A DNA stretch of 64,000 bases from DATCRE01 sp964235605 (GTDB lineage: Bacteria; Bacteroidota; Bacteroidia; Cytophagales; Cyclobacteriaceae): assembly GCA_964235605.1 (NCBI GenBank), contig CAXSCR010000017.1, positions 4,986 through 68,985 on the forward strand, given 5' to 3'. Numbering within the stretch: position 1 is the first letter of the stretch; the number at the start of each line of letters is the position of its first letter. The notes below the pieces were generated by a model. It ran no database searches, was not told the DNA's origin, and saw nothing but the letters and a program-made list of their open reading frames with translations. Both the position numbers and the translations under genes were made by a program. Shown here one piece after another: positions 27,331-37,501 of the stretch.

Positions 27331-30300
27331 ATGAGTAAATTAAAGCTCATATCCCCCCTTATTCTCATTCTATTGAGCTGGACACTAATATCAGCTCAAA
27401 TCTTTCCTGTGCAGACTACGACGCAGTTGGTGGCTCCTTATTCGTTGTATCTTTCTGATTATGTATCTCCGGCTACGGAGCGGTTGGTGGTTACGTCTTA
27501 TTTGGGGGATGTTAGCCGTGAGTTGAATGTGCGTTTTAGGCTGCGTATAGAGGGACAAGGCATTATCGTTGAAACAAGACCTGAATATATTCCGCCGCCC
27601 ATATCCATTCAAGGTGGTGTGCCTTTGCGACTCATTAGCGCTGATCTGGCGGGATATTTCGATCCTACTAATCTTAACTTCCAGGGTATTTCGAGAAGGG
27701 AATATGAGCAACGTGGTAAGCTGCCTGAAGGTGTTTACCAATTTTGTTTTGAAGTGTTAGAATATAACCGTGGTGTTAAGATCTCAAACACGGGTTGTGC
27801 CAATGCATGGATGATATTGAATGATCCTCCTATTGTCAATCTTCCACGACAAGATGAGAAAGTAAGACCGCAAAGTCCGCAAAATGTGATTATGCAGTGG
27901 ACACCGCGACATACGGGTTCTCCTAATTCAGCTTTTACTACTGAATATGAAGTGCGCATGGTTGAAGTTTGGCCAGCGACACGCAATCCGAATGACGCCA
28001 TACTTACATCACCTCCTATTTTTGAAACTACAACCAGAAGTACTACCGTTATATACGGCCCTGCGGAAACTCCCCTTGAGTTAGGTAGAAGATATGCTTT
28101 CCGCGTGCAAGCAAAAAGTATCGTTGGTGTAGAGGAGCTTGACCTATTCAAGAACCATGGCTACAGCGAAGTGGTATCTTTTGTTTATGGAGATGCTTGT
28201 ACACTACCTACAGGCGTACAGATTGAATCTGTAAGTAGCAACCGTTTCAAAGTACAGTGGACAGGACAGTTCAACCACACTTCTTATAAAATTAGATATC
28301 GCCAGGTAGGAACACAGAATTGGTATGCTAGCAATACATCTATAAACGAAGCCGAGATCTATTCTCTTAAACCAAACACGTTGTATGAGTATGAAGTGTC
28401 AGGTATATGCGGATACTTTGAAGGCGGTTATAGCACAGTGGCACAGGTTAAAACGAAAGAAGCTCCACTCTCAAGCTACTCATGTGGATTACCGTTAGAG
28501 ACATTCCTGTTCGATCCAAACCTTTTCACCGGCTCATTAAAAGTTGGGGATATTATACAAGCTGGAGATTTCGATGTACAAGTAAGTAAAATAAGTGGCG
28601 GGAATGGTGTATACACAGGCGAAGGCATAATTCCGTTAACATTCCTCAAGAATGCTAAAGTAAAAGCCGAGTTTACCAACGTCACGGTCAACAAAGATCT
28701 TCGTCTGATTAAAGGTGAAATGAACATCACCGGGGCCGGTGTTGATATCATTCCAGAAGGCATGAAGGACTTCATGGAGAAATTAGATGAAGGACTTGAT
28801 ATAGCGGACAAAGGACTAACCAAGCTTGATGAATATATCGTTGATAATGTTCCTAATCCTGAATCATTTGTTGCCGATAAATTAATTATCATTTCAGACC
28901 AAATTCTAGCTGTTGTAAAGAATCCTGTAAACAATAAAGTAGTAATCACAACCACTACCGGCAAAGTAACCGAACTAGAGCCCGGACAAACTTATGCCGT
29001 GAAAGACAGCAAGGGTAAAGGATATCTTGTTGGAGCCGATGGTGGAATAACAAGTACCACTGCGGAGAAAGCAGAAAAGGCCGCCAACAGAGAGTACAAT
29101 CTTATTCTTTCATTCAACAAATCAAGGCTGACAAAATATGGTTTCGATAAAAAGCCAACAGAACCTCAATACAAATCGCTTATAGGCTATGAAGAACTGA
29201 AAGGCGGTTATCAGGTAGCATGGAAAGCAGTTGCTACCAATAATCAAGATGACGTTCGGGCACAACTTGAAAATAGTGATCTGGATAAAAGCAAGATACG
29301 CTTTGAAATTAACGGAAAGCCATTGCCAGTGGCGCCAATAGGTGGCAATGACTCCACTATTGTTTCAGCAACAGCAAGTTCACATGGTGAAGTGGAAGAT
29401 CTCGTATCATTCTATACGCCATCAGACACTTCAAAGAAAGAACAATTACTGGGCAAGTTAAAAGTGATCAGCTATGATGGCATTGTTAAAAAATTGATGA
29501 TCGTGCCTGTCAATAACGCGGCTTATCCAGGAATAGTATCCGACCTTTCGAGGCAATTAAACTTAATCTACGGCCAGGCAGCAGTTACATGGACTGTAGA
29601 AATGGCTCCCAAATTTGAGATTGCGCTGAACGAAAGTTTTGATGTTGGTGGTACCGGATTATCCAACTACACAGGTGACATGAAAACGGTAATCAATGCC
29701 TACAAGGACAAATTCACTCCAGACACCTACTATATCTTCCTGATAGATAAACCATCAGATGGAAAAACTGCTGGCTTCATGCCACGAAGCAAAGAAGCGG
29801 GATTTGTTTTTGTTGATATACACGGAGGTGATGAAAACCTCTTAATCAAAACAATCGCGCATGAATTGGGTCACGGTGCATTCACATTGAAGCACACGTT
29901 TGACGATGGTATTTACTCCATCCCCAAAAAATCCACAGACAACTTGATGGATTATGAAAATGGGAGTGCAAGCAGACTTTTTAAACATCAGTGGGATAGG
30001 ATTCATGATCCGGCCGTAGTGTTGGGATTGTTCGAGGAAGATGAGGATGGAGCTTTAGCATCCTTAGCTGTAACAGACTGTGGCATGACAGCTGACCACA
30101 TATTATCATATTTTCCAACGGAGTATTTCACTGACATACCTAAAACTGAAGACGAATTATTAAAATATGTAGTGGCTAGAAAGCTTTGGATCCCTGGCTC
30201 CATAACAGCCTCATTAAATGCAATAGCAGAAAGCATCAAAAAAGATAATTACTTTCATTATAATAGTTCCATCAAGGCATACACTTTTGACTATCAAAAA

Positions 30301-31401
30301 TGGATAGCTGATAAAAATGAGAAACCACCCTACTCTAAGGAATTGAATAAAGCTAAACTTAGATTTGATTTCTTGTTGTTAAAATTCGATTATCTTCTTT
30401 TTAATGCTAGTAATAGTAAAAGGTGCGAACATTATGCTAAAGGTGATATTGAACTTGCTATCACGTCCTTTTTAAAAAATCAAATCGCCAATGGCTTATT
30501 AAAACCGACGAATGTCAATAAACAAGGAAAGTTTATTTGGAATGGAAAAGAGTCAAACTTACCTGACCCTACAAAATATTTTTCACTTCAAACTGGCAGT
30601 TATGATTTTGATCTACTTAAGAAACATTTACAATATTCAATACTAACCCAAAATGAAAACAATCAACTTAATGGATCAACCGAAGGAAACTTGTTTTTAG
30701 AAAAGAGATATTTAGACATTCTATTCCTATGCGGAAAGGTCATGATCACTGTAGGTATGGATGACATTAAGGGGCTAAACAATGATATTACAAAGCGAAA
30801 TATTATAAATACGTTTACAGCGCTTTGTCGAAGTTCATATGATAGTGATGTCTACTTTAAATGGCAGACCTTAGTTTCAAAAAGAGAAAAACTTGAATAT
30901 GAAAATAAACTTAGAGAGCTGAAGCTAGTCGAATTAGCAAAAAAAATTGAAGATGCAAAAGCTAGTGCAAAGCTTGACATAATTGTCGGGTCAGTCAGTA
31001 TAGGGTTCTTAATTATCTTTCCGCCAACCCTGGAAGGCGGAGTATTACTTCTTCTAGCTGAAATAGCGGGTGGTGCGTACTCTGCAGACCAGGTCTATGG
31101 AGGCATAAAAACGTTAAGTGCGATACAAGAAGGTATGTTTGATGATAAAAAAGAATATCAATTTGTAAGAGGTTTTCTGGTAGATGAAGGATTCAATGAA
31201 GCATTAATTATATATGATTTAGGTAACATACTTTCTGGAGCGAGTGTAGGTGTTGGAGACATGAAAGATTTAGTTGATTTAAGAAATCTTAAATCAATTG
31301 TTATTATGGGAAGCGAGGTTAAAAGAATGCTAAAATCAACCGATACAACCGTAGGCATTTATGATACTAAAGGTGACCTGTACTCATTTATAAAAGAATG
31401 A
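27331..31401 (+). CDS. TANFOR-like / FN3 surface protein with internal zincin-type metalloprotease motif
   Basis: A 1356-residue exported protein (signal MSKLKLISPLILILLSW, mature from about 23). The N-terminal ~165 residues resemble the TANFOR domain described from Tannerella. Two FN3-like domains follow (about 168-270 and 292-378), then a long linker. A zincin motif HELGH occurs at 844-848 with a further His at 855, and NLMDY at 871-875 looks like a Met-turn. The C-terminal ~480 residues include a helical stretch near 1180-1220 and a hydrophobic, glycine-rich part near 1220-1310. No T9SS sorting domain is visible. A small gene overlaps its stop. The polymorphic-toxin-like layout is inference. 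Confidence 0.75.
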   Translation: MSKLKLISPLILILLSWTLISAQIFPVQTTTQLVAPYSLYLSDYVSPATERLVVTSYLGDVSRELNVRFRLRIEGQGIIVETRPEYIPPPISIQGGVPLRLISADLAGYFDPTNLNFQGISRREYEQRGKLPEGVYQFCFEVLEYNRGVKISNTGCANAWMILNDPPIVNLPRQDEKVRPQSPQNVIMQWTPRHTGSPNSAFTTEYEVRMVEVWPATRNPNDAILTSPPIFETTTRSTTVIYGPAETPLELGRRYAFRVQAKSIVGVEELDLFKNHGYSEVVSFVYGDACTLPTGVQIESVSSNRFKVQWTGQFNHTSYKIRYRQVGTQNWYASNTSINEAEIYSLKPNTLYEYEVSGICGYFEGGYSTVAQVKTKEAPLSSYSCGLPLETFLFDPNLFTGSLKVGDIIQAGDFDVQVSKISGGNGVYTGEGIIPLTFLKNAKVKAEFTNVTVNKDLRLIKGEMNITGAGVDIIPEGMKDFMEKLDEGLDIADKGLTKLDEYIVDNVPNPESFVADKLIIISDQILAVVKNPVNNKVVITTTTGKVTELEPGQTYAVKDSKGKGYLVGADGGITSTTAEKAEKAANREYNLILSFNKSRLTKYGFDKKPTEPQYKSLIGYEELKGGYQVAWKAVATNNQDDVRAQLENSDLDKSKIRFEINGKPLPVAPIGGNDSTIVSATASSHGEVEDLVSFYTPSDTSKKEQLLGKLKVISYDGIVKKLMIVPVNNAAYPGIVSDLSRQLNLIYGQAAVTWTVEMAPKFEIALNESFDVGGTGLSNYTGDMKTVINAYKDKFTPDTYYIFLIDKPSDGKTAGFMPRSKEAGFVFVDIHGGDENLLIKTIAHELGHGAFTLKHTFDDGIYSIPKKSTDNLMDYENGSASRLFKHQWDRIHDPAVVLGLFEEDEDGALASLAVTDCGMTADHILSYFPTEYFTDIPKTEDELLKYVVARKLWIPGSITASLNAIAESIKKDNYFHYNSSIKAYTFDYQKWIADKNEKPPYSKELNKAKLRFDFLLLKFDYLLFNASNSKRCEHYAKGDIELAITSFLKNQIANGLLKPTNVNKQGKFIWNGKESNLPDPTKYFSLQTGSYDFDLLKKHLQYSILTQNENNQLNGSTEGNLFLEKRYLDILFLCGKVMITVGMDDIKGLNNDITKRNIINTFTALCRSSYDSDVYFKWQTLVSKREKLEYENKLRELKLVELAKKIEDAKASAKLDIIVGSVSIGFLIIFPPTLEGGVLLLLAEIAGGAYSADQVYGGIKTLSAIQEGMFDDKKEYQFVRGFLVDEGFNEALIIYDLGNILSGASVGVGDMKDLVDLRNLKSIVIMGSEVKRMLKSTDTTVGIYDTKGDLYSFIKE

Positions 31402-31811
31402 AGATAATAAGACCATATGGATTATTTAGATCGATTTCTTTCTACGGAATTATCATCATGAATATCATAATTGCCACTTTAAAACTTCCTAGCATTCTGG
31501 CTACTATTTTGACCTTTATAGTTGGCAATGCAATGATGTTTAATGCCGCCATTAACGACCATTACATGTTTGAATATGATTCAGAGAAACTTGTAGTAAA
31601 AAATACTTGGAACCCATTTTTCTATCAAGGATACTGGTTAAAAAGCTTAAAAAAAATTGAATTCGATTATTTCAATCGAGCCGGAAAAGGGATAAGGATC
31701 TATTTCGAAGATAAAAAAGAAGTATACATATGTGCTTGTGACGAGGTGGACTTAAAGGGTATGGTTGAAGACATCAATAACCAAATTAAAATCAATAGTC
31801 AGTCTAAATAA
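31398..31811 (+). CDS. Small membrane protein with PH-like domain, candidate partner/immunity protein
   Basis: A 137-residue protein whose ATG overlaps the stop of the preceding giant gene by 4 nt (ATGA), so translation is coupled. Two hydrophobic helices (about 9-30 and 34-54) are followed by a beta-rich region (about 58-125) resembling bacterial PH-like domains. It has no signal peptidase site. Its size, topology and coupling to the variable C-terminus of a giant exported protein fit an immunity protein, but no sequence family supports that directly. Confidence 0.65.
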   Translation: MKIIRPYGLFRSISFYGIIIMNIIIATLKLPSILATILTFIVGNAMMFNAAINDHYMFEYDSEKLVVKNTWNPFFYQGYWLKSLKKIEFDYFNRAGKGIRIYFEDKKEVYICACDEVDLKGMVEDINNQIKINSQSK

Positions 31812-31826
31812 AGAATAAGGTAATCA

Positions 31827-32753
31827 ATGAACAAACATAAAATTCCTATCATATTGGTCATTATCTTTCTTCCCTGCTTCATTCAAGCACAGGATGTCAA
31901 GGACTTAATAACGCGTTACTTCAATGATCTACGCATAGAAAAACATTCAACCCTTCCTCTTCAGCTTGCTCTTCCAGAAAATGCTAAAAAGGCACTAACC
32001 ACAGTAACACCTTATACTTATGACACTATTGTTTCTGTTCGTTCAAAGTCATATGACATTATTCGCTTTGTTGCAAGTAAATCACAACTTCCAGCTATCC
32101 GGCAACAAGCCGCGATGCAACTCATTATAGCTTGTCGTGATAAAGACTCAGGCAATGTTGGCTCAGTGCTCGAATATTTAACAGAATTTAAGAAAGAAGA
32201 TTATACACCAATTGCTAAAGATAGTTTACGAGCACTCTATAGATCAAAAGTTCCGCACGTCAATAGACTAATCAAACTCATTGGGTTTGTTGCGTTGTCA
32301 GACTTACAACAAGACCTTAAAATTCTATCACAACAAACTGCGATTAGCAAACGCGATCGTTGGGCCGCCCAACTTGCTCTTGCCAGAATGGGTGATCAAG
32401 AAATGATGGCTAGCATCATGAACCGCGTAAAAAAGATCGAAGTGAGTGACGATGTCATCTATGAAATATTCCCAGACCTCGTCTACACCAGACAACCACA
32501 GGCCATCAGCTATATGGTAGAAGTTCTAAACAGTGATGCAAAAAACTGTACAAGCGCAGATGCAGAAAACGAAACGCATATACCCTGCGGCTATCGTGTT
32601 ATGGAACAACTCGCAACCATTATAGAAGGTTATCCTTTAAAGCTAGATGCAAGCGGAGATATAGACACAAAAGATTACGTCGCTGCCTTAACCACGGTAA
32701 GAACATGGTTTAAGCAGCACGCAGACTATAAAATTTTAAATGACAAATATTAA
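31827..32753 (+). CDS. Exported HEAT-repeat-like protein
   Basis: A 308-residue protein with a signal peptide (MNKHKIPIILVIIFLPCFIQAQ). The mature part is made of helical pairs. Examples are the segments around residues 85-100, 130-150, 170-190 and 195-215, with RQQAAMQL and RWAAQLALARMGD typical of HEAT/armadillo units. A late Cys pair (ADAENETHIPCG region and NCTSAD) may form a disulfide. It lies 15 nt after the small membrane gene. The role is unknown, possibly as a periplasmic scaffold for the neighbouring exported proteins. Confidence 0.65.
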   Translation: MNKHKIPIILVIIFLPCFIQAQDVKDLITRYFNDLRIEKHSTLPLQLALPENAKKALTTVTPYTYDTIVSVRSKSYDIIRFVASKSQLPAIRQQAAMQLIIACRDKDSGNVGSVLEYLTEFKKEDYTPIAKDSLRALYRSKVPHVNRLIKLIGFVALSDLQQDLKILSQQTAISKRDRWAAQLALARMGDQEMMASIMNRVKKIEVSDDVIYEIFPDLVYTRQPQAISYMVEVLNSDAKNCTSADAENETHIPCGYRVMEQLATIIEGYPLKLDASGDIDTKDYVAALTTVRTWFKQHADYKILNDKY

Positions 32754-32754
32754 T

Positions 32755-32835
32755 GGTAGTCAATGGTCCATAGTCAATAGTCCATGGTAGAATAATTTAC
32801 CAACTAATGCCCATTGCCTAATGCCTTATAAATTA
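32755..32835. repeat. Degenerate 7-nt array upstream of the 1550-aa gene
   Basis: Units GTCAATG, GTCCATA, GTCAATA, GTCCATG run at 32760-32788, followed by AATGCCC/ATTGCCT/AATGCCT-type words at 32809-32826. The first word set is not seen in any other gap of the window. Confidence 0.65.
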
Positions 32836-32846
32836 AGCTCCCCAAG

Positions 32847-35800
32847 ATGAATGTGATGAGAAAGTTTTTGATCATTGTATTAACCAGCCTTTCAATAACG
32901 GCATGGGGTAATGTCGTTACAGACAGTACCTGTGTTAGAAAGAAGGATTCGACATTTGTTATTACAACGAACAGATCTCTTTCTGAAAACATGTCGGGCG
33001 ACGTCCACTATGTTGGTACTGATGAATTGGAAGTCCGTGATTATCTTATTGAAGGGCTTCTTCCCTCAACAGGCACAGACCCTGCTGTATATATCGCCGA
33101 GGCTAAGGCAATCTTTGCAAAGATACGTGAGACACAAAATTATATAAGAAGCATTGACGAAGCTTCACACGTATCGCTTCCTGTCGGTATCTCTAAACAG
33201 ATTGGCGGAATAAATTATGATATCGCCATTCATGCCATCAGACTTACACCAACGCACGCAGAGATTGACGTCTTCATGCAATTTGAAATACCACAAAACA
33301 ATGTCACACTTACCTTCATGGCACGTGGCATCAAGTTCACACAAAAAGGCGGCATCGTCGGCGATGCTAAACTCGAACTTATTGGTGATTACGCCATCAA
33401 CTTTAATGGCGGCAAGACACAAATTATATTAAAAGGATCTCCGGCAAGTGAAACTTCAGTATCGATGGACTGTGATGGCTTCCGCGAAATGAGCCTTGAC
33501 GCAGACATAAAATTCTCTCGTGATTTAATCCGTCCTGAAACTTCCTCAGGCGCGCAGGGAGATGGTAATGTGATGGCACACTTCAACACCAAATTATCTA
33601 ACTGGAACGATCTTGTAGTAGGGATTACACTACCTGCTTTTCAGGTTAACGGATTAGATGGTGTTGGCTTTGTAGTACAAGAAGCCATTTTCGATTTTAG
33701 CGACATACGTAATGCAGCGAATGTCAAATTTCCGGAGGGCTATCAATCGACCCAGATGTTGCCGGATAACCCAAACTTATGGCGCGGTTTCTATATGCGT
33801 CAACTCACAGTCAAACTTCCATCAGAATTTAAATCCAAAGATGGAGGCCGCACCAGTTTTGCAGCTACTGATGTCATTATAGATAACATGGGCTTCTCTG
33901 GAAAGCTTACCGGTGGAAATTTATTATCACTTGAAAAAGGTGATATGAATGGCTGGGCTTTTTCAGTTGATGCGCTCAGTGTTACACTTCAAGCCAATCA
34001 GATAACACAAGCAAGCTTTAATGGAAAAATCGTCATTCCTGTTTCCGATAGTAAAACTCCGTTTGAATATGGTGCAATTATTAGCGGCGGTGGTAATTAT
34101 CTTTTCAGCGTCTCCCCTACTAAAGACATAAGCTTCAATTTATGGAACGCAGCCCACGTTGATATCTATGAATCATCATTCCTTGAAATAAAAATAGCAG
34201 ATCATAGGTTTGTGCCTAAGGCTACGCTCAACGGGCGCATGGCTGTACAGGGCAAACTTAGTGAAGGTGGTAAAGGTGTAGAGTTAGCGAACATTACTTT
34301 TGAACAGCTTATCATCCAATCTGAAAAGCCATACATCAAAGTAGGCAACTTTTCTTTTGGTTCTGAGGCCGCACAACAAAAGATGGCTGGCTTCCCTATT
34401 AGTATCAACAACATTGGCCTGAAAAGTATCTCCGATACCGAAGTCGGTCTCGACTTCAACATCAAACTTAATTTGGTTGGTGAAGACAATGGCGCATTTG
34501 CCGCAGACGCTGGCTTAACGTTAGTCGGTAAGATGGATACAGAAAGGGGCTGGCAAAGCTGGCGCTACAAAACCATCCTGGTAAGAGAGATTTCTGTTGA
34601 CATAGATGGCGGCGCATTTAAGATTAATGGCAAGCTTATCTTTTATAGAAATGATGTAGTCTATGGTGATGGTTTCAACGGACAGGTACAAGCAGAATTT
34701 ACGCCAGGTATAAAACTTTCCACAAGTGCAATTTTCGGTAGCGTGAAAGGCATGCGCTACTGGTATGTAGATGGCATGGTGAAGTTCCCTACAGCATTAC
34801 CAATCTTCTCTGGTGTTGGTATTTATGGCTTTGGTGGCGGCGCCTACTTCGCCATGAAGATGGATAACACCGGCGCAGGAAGTGAACTGGGTAAAACATT
34901 GTCGGGTGCAGTTTATGTTCCTGATGTAAAAGCAGGTTTGGGGCTCAAAGCGATCATCAGCTTAGGCTCAATGCCATCAGGTGCATTTGACGCCGAGGTG
35001 ACTTTTGAAATTGCATTCTTCAAAGGCGGCGGTGTTCGATATATTTCTTTTGGTGGCAATGGTTCTGTAGCCGTAAAGGGTGTAGAGCTTGATATGGAAA
35101 AAATGAAGGGGCAGGTTGGAAAGATGGTGAAAGTAGTGAAAGATCAGACCGACAAACTGGGTGCCGCAAAAGGTCTGCTTGATGATGGTGGCGATGATGG
35201 TCTAACAAAAATATTTGGAAGCATCGAAGAAAAAGCCGGGCAAGACGGATCAATTTCCGCGCGTATGTTAATCAGCTATGATTTCGAAAACCGCGTACTC
35301 CATGGAAACTTTGAAGTGTTTGTAAATGTAGCGGGCGGTATTATCACAGGTGTTGGTCCTGGCGGGCGCGCTGGTTGGTCTGTGTTACACTTCGCGCCAC
35401 ACGAGTGGTATATCTATGCCGGAACACCTGATGACCGCGTAGGGGTGAAAATTGGCATTGGCTCCATTGCCATCTCAGCAACAAGTTACTTCATGGTAGG
35501 AACCAAAATATTGAATAGTCCACCACCGCCACCTGAGGTCTCACGCATACTCGGCGGCGTAGACCTGGATTATATGAAAGACCTCAATGCGTTGGGTACA
35601 GGTCCTGGCTTTGCATTTGGTGCTGCACTTAGTATCAGCACAGGTGAATTAAGTTTCCTCATGTTCTACTCAAGTTTCAGCGCTGGACTTGGCTTCGACA
35701 TTATGCTTAAAAATTATGGCGAAGTCTATTGCAAAGGCAGTGACAAAAGATTGGGCATAAATGGTTGGTATGCCAATGGGCAATCATACGGATATTTTGA

Positions 35801-37499
35801 GGGTGCTATCGGAATTAAAGTGAAGGTCTTTGGTAAGAAGAAGAAAGTTGAAATATTAAGTATAGGCGCCGCGACAGTAATGCAAGCGAAGTTGCCGAAT
35901 CCTTTTTGGATGCGTGGTATTGTGGGTGGATACTTCAGAGCACTCGGCGGACTCGTTAAAGGTAATTGCAAATTCCAGATCACACTTGGCAAAGAATGTG
36001 AGATTAACAAAAGAGATGTTAACGATATACTTGCCGAATTAAAAGTAATATCAGAATTAACACCTACGGCAAACGAAAAAGACATCAGTGTATTTAACAC
36101 ACCCCAAGCGTTGTTCAATATGCCCGTTGAAAAGAATTTTGAATTGATGGATGACTCTGACATCCGCCATACATTCCGGATTAAATTAGACTACTTCAAC
36201 CTGATTGCTAACGGAAAAGTACTTGTTGGAAATACGAAATGGAACGACGAAATGGAAGTTGCCGCATTTACCAGCTACGAGATATTACCGCCAAAGAAAG
36301 ATGTAACAGTTTCTGTTCAGGTGAGCTTTGAAGAATATAAAAACGGCACCTGGCAAACCGTTATGGGCGACGGGCAACGTGTCGTAGAGAAAATGGAGCA
36401 GGTATTCTCTACAGGTGAAGCGCCTGACTACATTCCATTAAGTAATGTCGAGTATAGCTATCCAGTTGTTCAGCAGGCTAACTTTTATAAAAATCAATCA
36501 CCTAACGGATACATCAAACTCATCAGGGCCCAGCCTTACCTGTTCGTAGTCGATAAAGCACTGAAACAGGTCGGCAGATTTACAAGCGCGAATAATGAGA
36601 TCACTGAATTTGATTTTACCTACACTTACTCAACTAACAAGGTGAATTTTATAATCCCAGCAAATCTTCGTACGGAACAAATCTATGCTTTTGAATTAAT
36701 TAATAAACCTATAATCACATCTGCAAAAGTAGACCGGAATGTTAAACAGGTTGAAACCAAATTGGAAGCTGGAGAAGTAGGTAACGAAACAGAAGTAAGC
36801 ACGAAAAATGCTGAAGGAAATATTGAAACGGTTGAAGTGAAATCAATATTCACTTCACCTTTTAGAACCAGTAAATATGCGACACTTAGTGACAAACTGA
36901 ATTCACAGAAAACAGTGGTTACTTATTTAATGCAACATAACGGATTTGAAGGAGATTTCCTGAATGCGTTTATTCTCCAGGACGAACCGTTTGATGAAAT
37001 AGAGATTTCAGGTTCCATTTATTCTGGGGAGAAACCACTGATATATATGGAAGCTGATCTAACCAACAACGCGTGGTTCAACCAAAGCATATTCCCGCTT
37101 GTCTATGCCGGATATCCATTGGATGGCGATATTAAACTTGATCGGGATATTTCTGTCCTTGGACTGTCGCCAGTTCGCGCAATAAGTATATTCCAGAACC
37201 CAGACAATTTTTCAATTAATAATCAGGGCCAGTTATCACCCCTTCCTTTTATACAGCGAGCCTTGTCATATCACTATGACATACCTTATTATTCAAATCT
37301 TGATTTCAATGAAATTCAGAAAAAGGTTGTTAACAGATACGCATATAGGAGTGTAAAACCTTCACAAATTCAAAAGATAATGACAACTTCAGATCCGCCA
37401 ACAATAAGGCCAGATGAGTATAAATTTAATGTATACTACAGACTTCCTGGTTCTACAAAATCTATTTCTTCTAAAACCATTATCATAAAATATAACTAA
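32847..37499 (+). CDS. Giant exported protein of unknown function (1550 aa)
   Basis: It has a signal peptide near residues 1-21 (MNVMRKFLIIVLTSLSITAWG). The mature protein is beta-rich and glycine-rich, with repeating patterns such as FNGKIVIP, LNGRMAVQGKL and INGKLIFYR. These recall AsmA-like or other repetitive beta-sheet proteins, but I cannot assign a family. A glycine-rich middle (about 630-740) is followed by a Lys/Asp-rich helix (about 750-800). The C-terminal 450 residues are non-repetitive. It has no T9SS sorting domain. The next gene starts 2 nt after its stop. Confidence 0.7.
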   Translation: MNVMRKFLIIVLTSLSITAWGNVVTDSTCVRKKDSTFVITTNRSLSENMSGDVHYVGTDELEVRDYLIEGLLPSTGTDPAVYIAEAKAIFAKIRETQNYIRSIDEASHVSLPVGISKQIGGINYDIAIHAIRLTPTHAEIDVFMQFEIPQNNVTLTFMARGIKFTQKGGIVGDAKLELIGDYAINFNGGKTQIILKGSPASETSVSMDCDGFREMSLDADIKFSRDLIRPETSSGAQGDGNVMAHFNTKLSNWNDLVVGITLPAFQVNGLDGVGFVVQEAIFDFSDIRNAANVKFPEGYQSTQMLPDNPNLWRGFYMRQLTVKLPSEFKSKDGGRTSFAATDVIIDNMGFSGKLTGGNLLSLEKGDMNGWAFSVDALSVTLQANQITQASFNGKIVIPVSDSKTPFEYGAIISGGGNYLFSVSPTKDISFNLWNAAHVDIYESSFLEIKIADHRFVPKATLNGRMAVQGKLSEGGKGVELANITFEQLIIQSEKPYIKVGNFSFGSEAAQQKMAGFPISINNIGLKSISDTEVGLDFNIKLNLVGEDNGAFAADAGLTLVGKMDTERGWQSWRYKTILVREISVDIDGGAFKINGKLIFYRNDVVYGDGFNGQVQAEFTPGIKLSTSAIFGSVKGMRYWYVDGMVKFPTALPIFSGVGIYGFGGGAYFAMKMDNTGAGSELGKTLSGAVYVPDVKAGLGLKAIISLGSMPSGAFDAEVTFEIAFFKGGGVRYISFGGNGSVAVKGVELDMEKMKGQVGKMVKVVKDQTDKLGAAKGLLDDGGDDGLTKIFGSIEEKAGQDGSISARMLISYDFENRVLHGNFEVFVNVAGGIITGVGPGGRAGWSVLHFAPHEWYIYAGTPDDRVGVKIGIGSIAISATSYFMVGTKILNSPPPPPEVSRILGGVDLDYMKDLNALGTGPGFAFGAALSISTGELSFLMFYSSFSAGLGFDIMLKNYGEVYCKGSDKRLGINGWYANGQSYGYFEGAIGIKVKVFGKKKKVEILSIGAATVMQAKLPNPFWMRGIVGGYFRALGGLVKGNCKFQITLGKECEINKRDVNDILAELKVISELTPTANEKDISVFNTPQALFNMPVEKNFELMDDSDIRHTFRIKLDYFNLIANGKVLVGNTKWNDEMEVAAFTSYEILPPKKDVTVSVQVSFEEYKNGTWQTVMGDGQRVVEKMEQVFSTGEAPDYIPLSNVEYSYPVVQQANFYKNQSPNGYIKLIRAQPYLFVVDKALKQVGRFTSANNEITEFDFTYTYSTNKVNFIIPANLRTEQIYAFELINKPIITSAKVDRNVKQVETKLEAGEVGNETEVSTKNAEGNIETVEVKSIFTSPFRTSKYATLSDKLNSQKTVVTYLMQHNGFEGDFLNAFILQDEPFDEIEISGSIYSGEKPLIYMEADLTNNAWFNQSIFPLVYAGYPLDGDIKLDRDISVLGLSPVRAISIFQNPDNFSINNQGQLSPLPFIQRALSYHYDIPYYSNLDFNEIQKKVVNRYAYRSVKPSQIQKIMTTSDPPTIRPDEYKFNVYYRLPGSTKSISSKTIIIKYN

Positions 37500-37501
37500 G
37501 C

